Source of the DNA: Westerdykella aurantiaca
Taxonomy: Eukaryota; Ascomycota; Dothideomycetes; Pleosporales; Sporormiaceae
NCBI GenBank assembly: GCA_030412805.1
Contig: JASJFJ010000001.1
Coordinates: 3,722,501-3,786,500 of the forward strand
DNA: 64,000 nucleotides
Direction: 5' to 3'
The translations under genes were made by a program, and so were the position numbers. Below, piece by piece: positions 10,758 through 22,342 of this stretch. Position 1 is the stretch's first letter, and the number at the start of each line of letters is the position of its first letter. Under the pieces are notes generated by a model. It was not told the DNA's origin. It ran no database searches and worked only from the letters and a program-made list of their open reading frames with translations.

Positions 10758-12952
10758 ATGTCTGACAAGCTCACCCGGTCCGTTACCGTCGCAAAATTAT
10801 AGCTGCATTCAAAGGCCACTGCTAATTCTCAACAGTATTGCCATTGTCAATTCCGACAAGGTACCCCGCTACCGCTACCCCTCCCTCCTCCGCAAAATTC
10901 ATACAAATGGCTAACATGACATGTGTGCATTGTAGTGCAAGCCAAAAGTAAGGGGATTCCAGAGCTGAAGAGACCTCGAAATTCTGACTGCTTTCCAGAA
11001 ATGTCGACAAGAGTGCAAGAAGTCTTGCCCCGTCGTTCGCACCGGCAAGCTGTGCATCGAAGTCACCCCCGATTCCAAGATCGCCTTCATTTCCGAGCGC
11101 CTTTGCATAGGATGCGGTATCTGCCCTAAAAAATGCCCCTTCGACGCCATCAACATCATCAATCTGCCCACGAACCTCGAAACCCAAGTTACCCACCGAT
11201 ATTCCGCCAACAGCTTCAAGCTACACAGGCTCCCTATGCCGCGTCCTGGTCAGGTTCTGGGTTTGGTCGGTACGAACGGTATTGGCAAGAGTACGGCGTT
11301 GAAGATCTTGAGCGGCAAGCTCAAGCCTAACTTGGGGCGATATGACAACCCGCCGGACTGGGAGGAGATCCTGAAGTATTTCCGTGGCTCCGAACTGCAG
11401 AGTACGACGCTCCTGTCCATGTTGGGAGGCATACGTTGACCGGTTTCCAGACTATTTCACAAAGGTTCTAGAAGATGACCTGAAGGCCGTCGTGAAACCC
11501 CAGTATGTGGATCAGATTCCCAAGGCAGTGCGGACGCCCGACAAGAGCGTCGGAGCCCTGATTAAGGGCCGGTCCCAACTGGGCAATCTCGACGAGATCA
11601 CCGAAGTATTGGGTACGAAAGAGCCTTGATTTCTGCATTCTGCTCTAACTCCTCGGCAGAACTGAAACACGTATGGGACCGCGATATCAATCTGCTCTCT
11701 GGTGGCGAGCTGCAGCGTTTCGCTATTGGAACTGTGTGCGTCCAGAAAGCCGATGTGGTAAGTTCACCTATTGCTCGTAGACGGAACGCTCACTGACGTG
11801 TTGTGTAGTACATGTTCGATGAGCCATCGTATGTCTTGTTCACTTGGTGCTGGAAGGCGACCCACTAACCTCGCTAGGTCTTTCCTTGATGTCAAGCAGC
11901 GTCTTGCCGCCAGTCGCATCATTCGTAGCCTGCTTCGTCCGGATGACTATGTCATCGTCGTCGAGCACGATTTGGCCGTTCTGGATTATCTCTCCGATTT
12001 CATCTGTGTTCTCTACGGCAAGCCTGCCGTCTATGGTGTGGTGACGCTGCCCGCTTCGGTCAGGGAAGGTATCAATATCTTCCTGGATGGAAATATCCCT
12101 ACGGAGAATCTTCGTTTCCGTGAGGAGTCTCTACAGTTCCGCATTGGCGAAGCTGGAGAAGACTTCATGGTTGACAAGTCCCGTGGATACCAGTACCCCA
12201 AGATGTCCAAGACTTTGGGCGAGTTCCAGTTGAACATCGAGGCCGGTGCCTTTACCGATTCCGAGATCATCGTCATGATGGGTGAGAATGGAACGGGCAA
12301 GACCACTTTCTGCAAAATGCTCGCTGGAGCCCTCCAACCCGATAACGGGAAGAAGGTGCCCCCCATGAACATCAGCATGAAGCCGCAGAAGATCACGCCC
12401 AAGTTCCAGGGAACTGTTCGCCAGCTCTTCTTCAAGAAGATCAAGGCCGCGTTCTTGAGCCCGCAGTTCCAAACCGACGTCTACAAGCCTCTCAAGATGG
12501 ACGACTTCATCGACCAGGAAGTGCAGAACCTGTCCGGTGGTGAATTGCAGCGTGTCGCCATTGTTCTTGCCCTTGGTATTCCCGCCGACATCTACCTCAT
12601 CGATGAGCCCAGCGCCTACCTCGACTCCGAGCAACGTATCGTCGCTGCCCGCGTCATCAAGCGCTTCATCATGCACGCCAAGAAGACCGCGTTCGTCGTC
12701 GAGCACGATTTCATCATGGCCACCTACCTTGCGGACCGTGTCATCGTCTTCGACGGCCAACCCGCCGTCAAGGCCCGCGCCAACACCCCAGAGTCTCTCC
12801 TCACAGGCTGCAACAAGTTCCTCAAGAACCTCGATGTCACTTTCCGCCGTGACCCCAACTCCTACCGTCCTCGCATCAACAAGTTCAACTCCCAGCTCGA
12901 CCAAGAGCAGAAGACGAGTGGGAACTACTTCTTCCTGGAGGATGATAGTTGA
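10758..12952 (+). CDS. RLI1: ABCE-type ATPase, ribosome recycling factor RLI1/ABCE1
   Basis: Splits ribosomes after termination and works in initiation and ribosome export. Eight exons: 10758-10777, 10836-10860, 10936-10947, 10999-11401, 11451-11612, 11660-11757, 11809-11828, 11878-12952, giving 604 residues (yeast has 608). Two [4Fe-4S] clusters: cysteines 16, 21, 25, 29 with 38, and CIGCGICPKKC at 55-65. Twin ABC domains follow: Walker A GTNGIGKST (110-118) with LSGGELQRFA, and GENGTGKTT (382-390) with LSGGELQRVA (465-474) and IDEPSAYLD. The first cluster is spread over exons of 25, 12 and 403 nt. Every junction keeps the frame, so the gene looks intact. It is divergent from CHD1 and convergent with IML2. 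Confidence 0.96.
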
Positions 12953-13719
12953 AAAGGTCTTCCATGAGGATTATACGTCGCGGGAGGAAAATCTATCGCA
13001 GAGATATGTGAACCGCGACGGTGGCACGAAACGAGGGAACAAGAAGAGCCGCTCGCGAAGGCGTGTGACGGCTTCTGAAGAGGAGGAGGGTGCTTCGAGT
13101 GAGGATGACGAGGAAGACAACTACCTCGTCGACGGCGGTCGACCTCCTGTGCTAGCGAGGGTCAGTCTTGACTTCACTGTAGCAGCACGGGTCAAGTTAG
13201 GGGGCTGCCGTCATGCTGCGACCTGCCGTGAGCAAAGCGCATGCCGTGCCGGGACATGGTAGGGGATGGTGAATCGATATGTCCGGCAATTATTTTGTGC
13301 GAGCTGCGTTGCTCAACATGTTGATAATATCACTTCAGGGGTTCAGATAGCCGCTGGTAGATTGAATGTTTGCCACAAAAGTTTTATCAATACTGATGGT
13401 TTTCCTTAATTCTGCAGCAAGTCGACTGTGCCTAGTGGTGTTACTCTTCTGTTGTTGTGCAGGCCCCAGAGCTTGGAGGAGTGACGGGGAAGCTTTACAT
13501 GGGATATGCTTACCAGTCGCTGAGGATAGGCGTGTGCGGCGTCCCACGAGTTGATCATACAAGAGAGGAAGGACAGAGTGTGCAGTCATCATATGCCAGT
13601 GAGGCTAATGCATCTATTCATCATGTATACGGGCCATGGCCCTCGAACCAGAAAGGATGTTTGCCTGAGCACAGTGGCACAACATCCTGTTTCGACCACG
13701 GAGACGTCTTTCCATAGCG
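12953..13719. other. Intergenic: RLI1 and IML2 3' ends
   Basis: Convergent tails. A frame overlapping the end of RLI1 stays open to 13262 and encodes a low-complexity Lys/Arg then Glu-rich string; it starts inside RLI1 and shows no domain, so I do not call it a gene. Confidence 0.55.
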
Positions 13720-16023
13720 CTAACACTCAATCCCGTTCCGCCGCAGCGTCCCCTTGGCCGTTGTGATCTTCATTCCGATCCTGTGAAGACATTAGCAAAT
13801 CGACCTGTACAATATTACACTTCATCATGGGCTCACCTTGCGTCCAGATCATACGCCTCCCACGCCGCGACCTCCTCCAACCACTTCTTACACTCCTGCA
13901 GCACCACCATCCTCTCCTCCATCTTCCCTTTTTCTTCCAACACCTCCGCCTCCTTCCACAGACAAGCCGCCATCTCGTACCGTGCGCACGGCGCCGTCCA
14001 CGAATCCTTCAAGTGCCCCTTGAACAGCGTCTTATCGTGCGCAATGATTTCCTTCTGGAGCATGTCCTTCGCCTCCGCCGTCCGGCCCAGACTCCGCAGC
14101 GTGGCTGCCCGCAAGAGCGCGAGAATCCCCTTCTCATCCCTCCCCTCCTCCTTCTCCCAGTGCGGATTCCACGCACCGTTCTCGCTCCACGCGAGATTCT
14201 CCAGCGAAGCGGCGAGGTGCTTCTCGCTCATCCGCTTGTAGCCGTTCCAGAAGTAGATCAGCTCCTCGAGCGGGCTGACGCCGGCCGCGTCCACGAGATC
14301 CACGCCCCATGCCTTCGCCCTCGCCTCCCACTTCTGGATCTTCCGGCTGACGAAGACGTCGAAGGGGAGCTGGCGGGCCATGAATCGCTTCTTGCCGACG
14401 TTCGGAATCACCTTGTCGAATAGCTCCTTCGCCTTCGCCTTCTGCTTCTTCGCCTCCTCCGCGTCCGGCGGAGTCTTCGCCAGCGCCCGCCTATACGCCT
14501 CCGTGTGCGCCGCCCCGCAGATGTAATAGTACAGCCCGTGGCTCCAGTTATTCAGCGTGATGCACTTCTGGAACGCCTTGCTGGTCGCCTCATACTCGTG
14601 CATATACATGAGGTTCAGGCTCCGTTCGAACCATTGCAGCGCTTCCAGCTGCTTCAGCGGGCACGCGCCGATCTGCTCCATGAACGCGACTGCGCCCTCC
14701 AGGTCCTTCTCGGAGGCGATCATGCGCGCCTCTTCGAGCAACCAGAGGTGGCTCTTGGGATGGCGCTGGCGCATCTCCGCCAGCAGCGCTTTGCATTTCT
14801 CCTTGGGATAGCTGCCCGGGCCGCGCCGCGGGAGGATGTCACAGAACCCGAGCAGCGTGTTGTAGAACCCGAACAGCACCAGTCCCGCCATGGCGCCGTG
14901 GATGTTCCGATACTTGGTCGCCTGCCAGAGCATCTGCACGCCTCGCTCGCGGTCGCCCTTGAAGCCTACTATTTTCAGGAGGGTGGAGAAGACGGGCGGG
15001 ACGAGAGAAATGATGAGCAGGAGGATGCCGAAGCAGAAGTTGGCGCCGGAGATGATGAACATGTCGACCGGATGGGTGCCGAAAAGGGAGATGTCGATGC
15101 CCGGTTTTACGGTTGGAGCGAGAGAGAGGGGCGCCATGTCTGGAAGGGATTCGGCGGTGGGAGTGGGAGGGTCTGTTGCAGAGGGAGGGTTGGAGGTTGG
15201 TGCTCCTGTCGAAGTTGGACGGGCAAGATGGCCGGTATATTCTTGAGGTGTAGCAACACCCGTGTGATCTTCGTCCGCATCGACGAAGTCGAACTCCTCG
15301 TCCTCGCCATTGGGGCTCTTGCCTCCTTTCTTTGCGGCCTCCCCATTCTCTCGAGTAGCCTTCGTCAAACTGGTGGAGGATGCCGCCGCAGAGGATGCCC
15401 CGGTGACAGTACTGCTATGAACCGCCAACGGGCTTCTCTCCTTCACTGCCCCCTTCGCCCCTTTGCTCGACGACGCGTCCGAACCCGCCGAGGCCAAACT
15501 GCTACTACTCTTCGCATTGACATACTGCCTCTCGGCCTCCATTACGCTTTCCAGGGTGATGTACGCCTTCCGCAATTTATAGAAGCTCTTGATTGCTTCC
15601 GTCAGTGTTTCGTTTAGGACGCCTACGATGGCGCTCATGAGTTGGGCTTCGGCGAGGCAGACGGCGTATTCGGTCCCTGGGGGGTAGATGGCGGACTGGT
15701 AGGTAGAGGGGTTGCTGACTGCATGGTTTTTGTGCTTGGACGCGGAGTCTTCTGCCGCGGACAGCTTTTCGGAGGCTATGACCTGTCAGTCCGGTGTGCT
15801 AGGAGCAGCTTGTATCCAGAACAGGGATTCGCAGACCTTCGCGCATGGTCTCCTGCTCGAATCCAAGTGTCGCTCGCATGAACGTCACAACGCCTATGCC
15901 TAACTATCAAGTGTGAGCCGGTGCGTTGAGAGGCGCAAGACTGGTAAAGGGTGTGCGCACCTGGTGGAACGGCGAGCTGCCTTTATTGAGGTACGTCTCG
16001 GCGCTATCGACATCGTCCGCCAT
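13720..16023 (-). CDS. IML2: IML2-type mitochondrial/lipid-droplet outer membrane protein (TTC39 relative)
   Basis: Yeast Iml2 acts in lipid-droplet-linked clearance of inclusion bodies; the family is related to animal TTC39. Four exons: 16023-15961, 15903-15837, 15775-13837, 13780-13720; 709 residues. The first exons supply MADDVDSAETYLNKGSSPFH and a LGIGVVTFMRATLGFEQE segment. Middle: a Ser-rich linker, then HPVDMFIISGANFCFGILLL (hydrophobic) and LLKIVGFKGDRERGVQML, which mark the family. Tandem helical repeats (TPR-like) fill the C-terminal half, ending in YDLDARIGMKITTAKG from the last small exon. The donor of intron 2 (GTCTGC) is weak, but only this junction keeps the frame. Gene symbol by homology to yeast; function here not tested. 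Confidence 0.85.
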
Positions 16024-17042
16024 GATATATGTAACGGCTGTGTTGTCAATTCGTATCAGTCGCGTGCGGCATTCAAGATGCTGTGCTCCGGGGTCGTACC
16101 AGCCATTGCATCCTCGACTACACTCAGGTCAGCTTCTGCTCAAGGAGTCTACACATGGGGCCTGGCCTCATACTCTGCGAAATCTCATCCAGAGCTGTCA
16201 TGCTCATTGCAGGATGGACTTGCTTCCCCTTCCCCCCAAACCATCCTCCCATTCGATGCATCGTTGCGGAGTTCCGGGCTCGAGGACGCGTGCGAATTTC
16301 CGCATCCGCAGAACAGAAGGTGGATTCGGCACCGAAAAGGCCACCTGAGCAGAGACTTGGAAGTACCCCGAAAAGGGCAATTGGGAGGGTGAGCGATTAA
16401 TCGGGGCCAGAAATTCTGGTAAGCATGGCCTGGCCCTTCAGGTCGCTTGTGTATCGGAGGGGCCGCTACGTCACTACCCGTCAATAATCTCAAATGTACA
16501 TGTGAGCAACAATGGAGAAATGCTCTTGTATGTTATGGAGGATACGCGATGGGGAGAAGCCATGCACTAGGAGAGCGATTCTTGGCCCCAAGGTGAGCAT
16601 GCCTTTGAGGGCTGATGTAAGGAGCGGGGGAGCAAGTCGCTCCGCGGGGCTGGGATGTCATCGAGGAAGGCGTTTTTATATCGAAGTTGGGGATAACCAT
16701 GGTGTTGAGTGTTTTCAAAATTATCTTCAGAATCCCATGTCCCGGTAAATGGTAAAACATGGTAAATTGCTAGGATAGCAATATACTTTTATCCACTTGC
16801 GATCTTTTCCTAACCCCCTCCCCTTCCCCTGCGGCCTGGATGCCAAGCCTGTGATCGCCAAAGCACCTCTGTCCAGCTCCAGCAGCTTATACAGCATCAC
16901 AACACCACACATCCAAAGCCGCCTCCCATATCCCACGCTTCCGATCCTCAACCGAACACCTCTCATAGTGCCATCAAGCGTCCGCACCCACCTGAACTTC
17001 ATTGGTCCAACCGACCGGCCTCGCAACCCCCATCACGCAACC
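16024..17042. other. Divergent promoter region IML2 / SEM1
   Basis: About 1 kb. Short overlapping frames on both strands show no domain. The stretch from about 16800 to 17042 is C-rich and probably the SEM1 leader. Confidence 0.55.
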
Positions 17043-17524
17043 ATGTCCGGCGCATCCTCCAACGCCCCCACAACCAAACTCACCTCCGACTCCAAAGACA
17101 AGAACGCCGAACCCACAAAAGAGCAGAAGCCCAACAATGGCCCGCTAGAGGAGGATGACGAGTTTGAGGATTTCCCCATTGAGGGTGCGTACCCGTCCCA
17201 TCACATCCATACATTCCGGTGTTGTTCCTTGGGGCAAATGGGAGTGTAGGAGGAGGAACAGCGCATCGACGCCCGTGGTTATATCATCTATGGGGACGGT
17301 ATCGGAAAGCTGTAGGACCATGCTGACTCGATGGGGTGTAGACTGGCAAGAAGAAGATACGCAGCTGCCCGGCGGCAACGCACACCTGTGGGAGGAGAGC
17401 TGGGACGATGACGATACGAATGAGGAGTTCGCGGTGCAGTTGAAGTATGTCTAGGCTTCGGTGGAGGTGGAGCGAATGCTAACCTGATTGCAGGGAGGAG
17501 CTAAAGAAGCTGGAGAAGAAATGA
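17043..17524 (+). CDS. SEM1: 26S proteasome lid subunit SEM1/DSS1
   Basis: Small acidic, disordered protein that helps build the proteasome lid and also binds mRNA-export and BRCA2-type complexes. Three exons (17043-17184, 17342-17444, 17494-17524) give 91 residues. The two conserved acidic motifs are present: LEEDDEFEDFPIE at the end of exon 1 and NAHLWEESWDDDDTNEEF in exon 2, followed by the basic C-terminal helix EELKKLEKK. The first intron (157 bp) is long for this region. Too small and spliced to show as one ORF, but the motif match is strong. Convergent with PGK1. Confidence 0.93.
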
Positions 17525-17909
17525 GCGAGGCATTCTGCGACTGGCGCTATGGCGTTCGCGATCGAGGGAATTCCGGAGTCGCATTACGGGGTATAGAGCG
17601 TGTATCATAGGAGCGAATGCATGATCGGAAGGGTGCTTTGCAACGATGAGGGCGAGACAGTGAGTAGAATGGCATACCAACAACAGGGTCAGATCGGCGA
17701 TTCGGTCCCGAGTATATGTCCGAGTGGCATATTGAACACCATAGAGGGGAAAAGATAAATATATCACGATTATCATACCTCTTGAGAAGGGAACCCTCGT
17801 CACACTTTTCAACCCTTCACCAGCTTACTCTCTTTCAACCCTTCACCAGCTTACTCTCTTTCAACCCTTCACCAGCTTACTCTCTTTCAACCCTTCACCA
17901 GCTTACTCT
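17525..17909. other. Intergenic: SEM1 and PGK1 3' ends
   Basis: Convergent tails; the right third is occupied by a tandem repeat that runs into the PGK1 stop codon. No gene seen. Confidence 0.7.
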
Positions 17910-17911
17910 CT
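17808..17911. repeat. Minisatellite, four perfect 26-bp units
   Basis: Four identical 26-bp units in direct tandem, without a mismatch. The last unit overlaps the PGK1 stop codon by two bases (stop complement at 17910-17912), so on the PGK1 sense strand the array begins inside the stop and forms the start of the 3' UTR. Read in that direction each unit carries a GAGTAAGC string, like a 5' splice donor. Confidence 0.97.
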
Positions 17912-19292
17912 ATTTGCTCGACAAGGCAGACACACCAGGCAGATCCTTACCCTCCAGCAGCTCGAGCGACGCACCACCACCAGTGGAGACGTGGCTCAGC
18001 TTATCCTCGACGCCATACTTGGCAGCAACAGTGGCAGTATCACCACCGCCGATGATGACGATCTTCCCGCTCTGAGCCGCCGCAACCGCATTATCCAGCG
18101 TCTCCTTCGTGCCCTTGGCGAACGCGTCGAACTCAAACACACCCGGAGGGCCGTTCCACAGGATCGTCTTGGCCTCATCAATCGTCTCCTTGAAGAGCTT
18201 GATGCTCTTCTCTCCACAGTCCAGACCCATCCAGCCATCAGGAATGCCGTCGGCGTCCGTGGCGTACCCGGTCTTCGCGTCCTTGGCGAACTTATCGGCA
18301 GTAATGTAATCGACGGGGAGCACGATCTTGACATTGTTCTTCTTGGCCTTCTCGACCAGGTCCTTCACCGTCTTGCTGCCCTCCTCGTCGAAGAGCGAGT
18401 TGCCGATGCTAACGCCCTCGAGCGTCTTCTTGAATGTGAAAGCCATGCCGCCGCAGATGATCAGGCTGTTGACCTTACCCAGGAGGTTGTCGATGAGCTG
18501 GATCTTGTCGCTGACTTTGGCGCCGCCCAGGATGGCGAGGAAGGGCCGGGCGGGGTTCTCGAGCGCTTTGGCGAAGTACTCGAGTTCCTTCTTGACGAGG
18601 AAGCCGGAGGCCTTTTGGGGGAGGTCGACGCCGACCATGGAGCTGTGGGCGCGGTGGGCAGTGCCGAATGCGTCGTCTGAAAGCATGCTATCAGCAACCA
18701 GTGCAATGCGCAGACGGCGTTATGGGACTCACTGATATAGATATCTCCGAGCGCGGTCAACCCCTTCCTGAACTCATCTACCTTGGCCTTATCAGCCTTC
18801 ACCTTCTTGCCCTCGGCATCCTTCGAGCTGCCCTCCTCCTCGGGGTGGAACCGCAAGTTCTCGAGGAGAATCACTTGTCCGTTCTCTGCCTTGTTCACGG
18901 TCTCCTCGACCTCCTTGCCCACGCAGTCATTGGTGAAGATGACCTTCTTTCCGCCGAGCAGCTTCTCGAGCTCCGGAACCACGGGCTCGAGGCTGTACTT
19001 GGGGTTGGGCTGGCCATTGGGGCGGCCAAGGTGGGACATTAGGATTACGGCTTTCGCGCCATGCTCGATGGCGTATTTGATGGTGGGGAGGGCGCCCACG
19101 ATGCGCTGGTTGTTGGTGATGTGCTTGTCGGCATCCAGGGGGACGTTGAAGTCGACCTCCGATATGTTAGCATTGAGGACGGGACTGGAGTATAGAGGAG
19201 GGGGGACTCGAAGATGCAGGACTTACCCGGATAAGGACACGCTTGCCCTTGAGGTCGACATCGGTGATGGAGAGCTTATTGGAGAGAGACAT
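17910..19292 (-). CDS. PGK1: Phosphoglycerate kinase
   Basis: Glycolytic transfer of phosphate from 1,3-bisphosphoglycerate to ADP, in the cytosol. Three exons (19292-19227, 19156-18733, 18676-17910) give 418 residues, the usual size. Visible signatures: VLIRVDFNVPLD at the first splice, AVILMSHLGRPNG (substrate side), INDAFGTAHRAHSSMVG spanning the second splice, FLAILGGAKVSDKI, ILWNGPPGVFEF and the nucleotide-binding GGGDTATVAAKYG near the C-terminus, ending with STGGGASLELLEGK. Codons are strongly C-biased in third position, as expected for a highly expressed gene; this also leaves a long open antisense frame. Its stop codon lies in a 26-bp tandem repeat. Confidence 0.98.
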
Positions 19293-20497
19293 TTTGTTGG
19301 TTCTTGCGCACTAGGAGCTCTACAAGGAGGTTAGGAATGTTTTCAAGGAGAGCGGGGCAAGCTATTCAAGCTGCGAACGGCGCAATTGAGATGAGAGAAA
19401 TTGGAAGACCAACACTGAAACCCACCTGATGAAGTTCTTGTACTGTGCAGAAGTGTGGTGTGAGAAAAGCCTTTCAGGCGTCGCAAGGAGCTGGGCCTGT
19501 CTATGTCATAGATTGGCGGGGTCGGGAGGTGGGGTGTTGGTTGGCTCGGTGAAGCGCGGGGGGAACCTCCCACGCTCCGTATAGATCCGCCCACGAAAGT
19601 GGCAGAGAAAGCGTCGCTCTCTAAAAGGAAGTATAGGCAAGACGCTTTTGGGGATTTGTATTCTATAACTACAGACGTTCCTGTGCAGTTAGAGGTGTAC
19701 ACTTTTACACTTTGCCTACATATTACTAGTTAAGACGCAGTGGTTTCTTCACACTTCCTGCCGCCCACTCGTTTTGTGATGAGCTTTCATCGAAGCCAAA
19801 AGAAATAACCAGATACTCTATACTCTATACTATGTTGCGTCCGTCCGGCTTGTTGCTACAGACCTGGGCCAGGAACAACGGGTATAGCCGTGGATGGCGT
19901 AGCCGTTGCTTGCTATTCCGACTTCACTTCGTCGTGGTCGGCCAAGCGCGGGTGAGACATGGAGAATGTTGCCCGCGGCCGGGAAAGAGGAGAATAGGAT
20001 TAAATTTGGAGAGTATCCTGGTTGCTCGAGCAACAGCTTTCGAAATCCCCAGGGAGTTGGAGACACATCTAATAGAAGATTATAGAGATGGATGCCACAT
20101 TAATCTTGGTATTATTGTAAACTAAGTATAAAAGACTTGGGCTACAGTATCGTTGAAGACGCAGAGAACCTGTTGAGTATTATTTATAACCAGAGGGATC
20201 AACAAGAAAACAATAGGTAAGTCTCTAATTTCATCATTCGGAGCTGATCCGCTCGCACAGCGGATGATATTGGCCATTTAACCCAAAGGATTGTCTTATA
20301 TCTGCTACAAATGATCAAGCGAGAACCGTTCCCAATCACTGCCCCAACGCCGATACAATGCTCAAGCGAGAAACACAACCGAATACTAACCAAACTCGCA
20401 CGCGAGCGCTTCGCATAAGTGCATAACCGTACGGAAATAGATCCTATCCTCGCCCTCCAAAGACAACGAACGAGAGAGACGTCATTATCATACACGC
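19293..20497. other. Intergenic: PGK1 promoter and tail of the Mpv17-like gene
   Basis: About 1.2 kb. The PGK1 side should hold a strong promoter. The part at roughly 19700-20220 is AT-rich with short repeats of an ATACTCT motif near 19813. No gene seen. Confidence 0.5.
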
Positions 20498-21621
20498 TTA
20501 AGAGTTTACGTCATCCGCGGAGTTGGTCAAGGAAAGGTAGGCTGTCCATGCAATACCGACGGTAGAGACAAACGGCTTTCAAAAGCATCAGTATCGGTCT
20601 AAAGAGAATCTCGTCGGTGAACACTCACAATCTGGAACTGGATGGGCATGATCCGGAAGTTGATGATCTGGACCGCAGGCCACACCATGTAGTTTGCCTT
20701 GAGCGAGGGAATATACACGTCCTGGAACTTGCGTTGAACAGCACGCTTTCCTCCGCCTTCAGCTACCGTCATGAATGTGAAGAAGCATGCAAGACCTGCG
20801 AAATTAGCACGAGAAGCCCCCAGATGGGATCAAATTACATACCAACAGGGGCAAACAGGAACTGATCAAAAGCCACTCGCTTCAACGCAGGAACCAAGGC
20901 AGCGGACTTGCTGACCGGGAAAGTTTTCGACAAGAAGCTGAACCATTTGTGCTGGATGGGAGCCATCAAGAACCCATATGCCATGAACCGCGTCAAACGT
21001 TCAAAATCGAACGGGGGAGGTAGTAGCTTCGAATCGGGTATAATGCCGCCCGTTGGGCCTGGGATCCTCCTGTCAAGCTCATGGATCTCGATGGCGACGA
21101 AGTCGTTTTTGTCCACGCCGCCAGGCTTGCGCGCAGCCCGTTGCCGGATCGCTGTCAACGATTGCGCTACTGTGTCTGCTATGCCTCCGAGTATCTGCCT
21201 AGAAGTTAGCCAGGGTGCTCTGCCTTGTCCAACTTCGTCATATCCGTCCGCAGCAACGGCTTGTTTTGGAAGGGCGGGGAGCTCGAGATGCGACTTGATA
21301 GTACGGAGGGGTGACGTACGGCGTTGGTTATCATAGTAGTGAGCACTAGACCCTCGAAGTCAGCATCGCTTCATGTGTATGGACTCCATCTGAAATTTAC
21401 CTGGTCGCTTGGCATAGTAGGAATTGAATTTCCTCGTCAGGAGTGATACGGCCGCCATCTGGAGCAGGAAAACGGCAGCGTGAAGGAGTGGCTACACAAA
21501 GGTGGAAGCGTTAGGGTCACTGTGGCTATAATCGAGAGTGGAAGGAAGCGCTCACGATTTTGCCGTAAATCCAGCGGCGGTTTAGTTGGTATAGGAGGCG
21601 TCGTCGCGTATTCTCGATCAT
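20498..21621 (-). CDS. Mpv17/PMP22 family membrane protein
   Basis: Family members sit in the peroxisomal or inner mitochondrial membrane and are thought to form pores or affect membrane permeability. Six exons (21621-21556, 21491-21401, 21345-21320, 21194-20843, 20795-20629, 20575-20498) give 259 residues. Family features: N-terminal YAKRPVLTTMITNAILGGIADTVAQ, FMAYGFLMAPIQHKWFSFL, RVAFDQFLFAPVGLACFF, and the C-terminal block ANYMVWPAVQIINFRIMPIQ ending in a short hydrophobic helix. Exon 3 is only 26 nt. I cannot tell a peroxisomal PMP22 from a Sym1-type mitochondrial member by eye, so no symbol is given. Confidence 0.88.
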
Positions 21622-22342
21622 CGTGGTGGTGGAAGAAAGGTGAGCTTGCTATGACGTCCTTCCTTCGGATGCAGGGTCCGTGTGTGGGCCAGCCCTGTGC
21701 TTGATCTGTCGCCTCGCGTGGTAGCGATGGGTGCGCGCTGTTCGCGGACTGTGTCGCTCACTAGGGTGTAGGCTGGTAGATGCAAGAATAAATGAGTATC
21801 GATGCGAGAAGAAGTGTAGGTGGCAGAGTTGTAGTGAGATGCGGGCTTTGAGCAAGCGGAGAAACGGCCGACCGCAGCCGGCAAATCAGGTGGCGGCAAG
21901 CCTCCCTTATTTCATAAACTCTGACGACACTTTGAGACAAGGCAGATGTGAGGATTTAATGACAGAATAAGACATACTGTGTATTCTTCCCAGTTTGGAC
22001 ATGGAAAGTAAGCATTCCCTGATCCTTATAAGGCCTTCCATCGCGAACACCGCCAAGACTTGCATTCCCGTGGTTGCATGCCACGAAGAGGATAGCAAGG
22101 CGCCCTTTATAATGGAATCTATTCTTTTTTTGCTGCGAGGGCTTATAGAACTTTTAAGTATACATTTATGAAGGTCCTATATTGACTTGGGTATCGTATA
22201 CCAGGGGCCTAAAGCAGCTTAGCTCCTCGCTGTTATATATCACTGTGAATTGGTGGTGGAGATATTTGCCAGGACACGGCACGACTGGTCCTGTGACCAC
22301 CTCGTGGATTGGCCTCCTATAGTACTCTCATGCCATCAGTAC
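21622..22342. other. Intergenic: Mpv17-like promoter and TRS65 3' side
   Basis: The span 22090-22240 is AT-rich. No coding pattern or RNA gene seen. Confidence 0.5.

Noticed and set aside
12131..12904. 257-codon open frame on the minus strand
   Set aside because: Antisense to the second ABC half of RLI1; same codon-bias effect.
12537..13262. 241-codon plus-strand frame running past the RLI1 stop
   Set aside because: Starts inside RLI1 in another frame; the part after the stop is low-complexity KR/E-rich and has no splice or start signals of its own.
14505..15617. 370-codon open frame on the plus strand
   Set aside because: It lies wholly antisense to IML2 exon 3 and reflects the C-rich third positions there; the product is Arg/Gly/Ala-rich without domain.
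17991..18680. 229-codon open frame on the plus strand
   Set aside because: Antisense to PGK1, a strongly codon-biased gene in which the reverse frame rarely meets stops.
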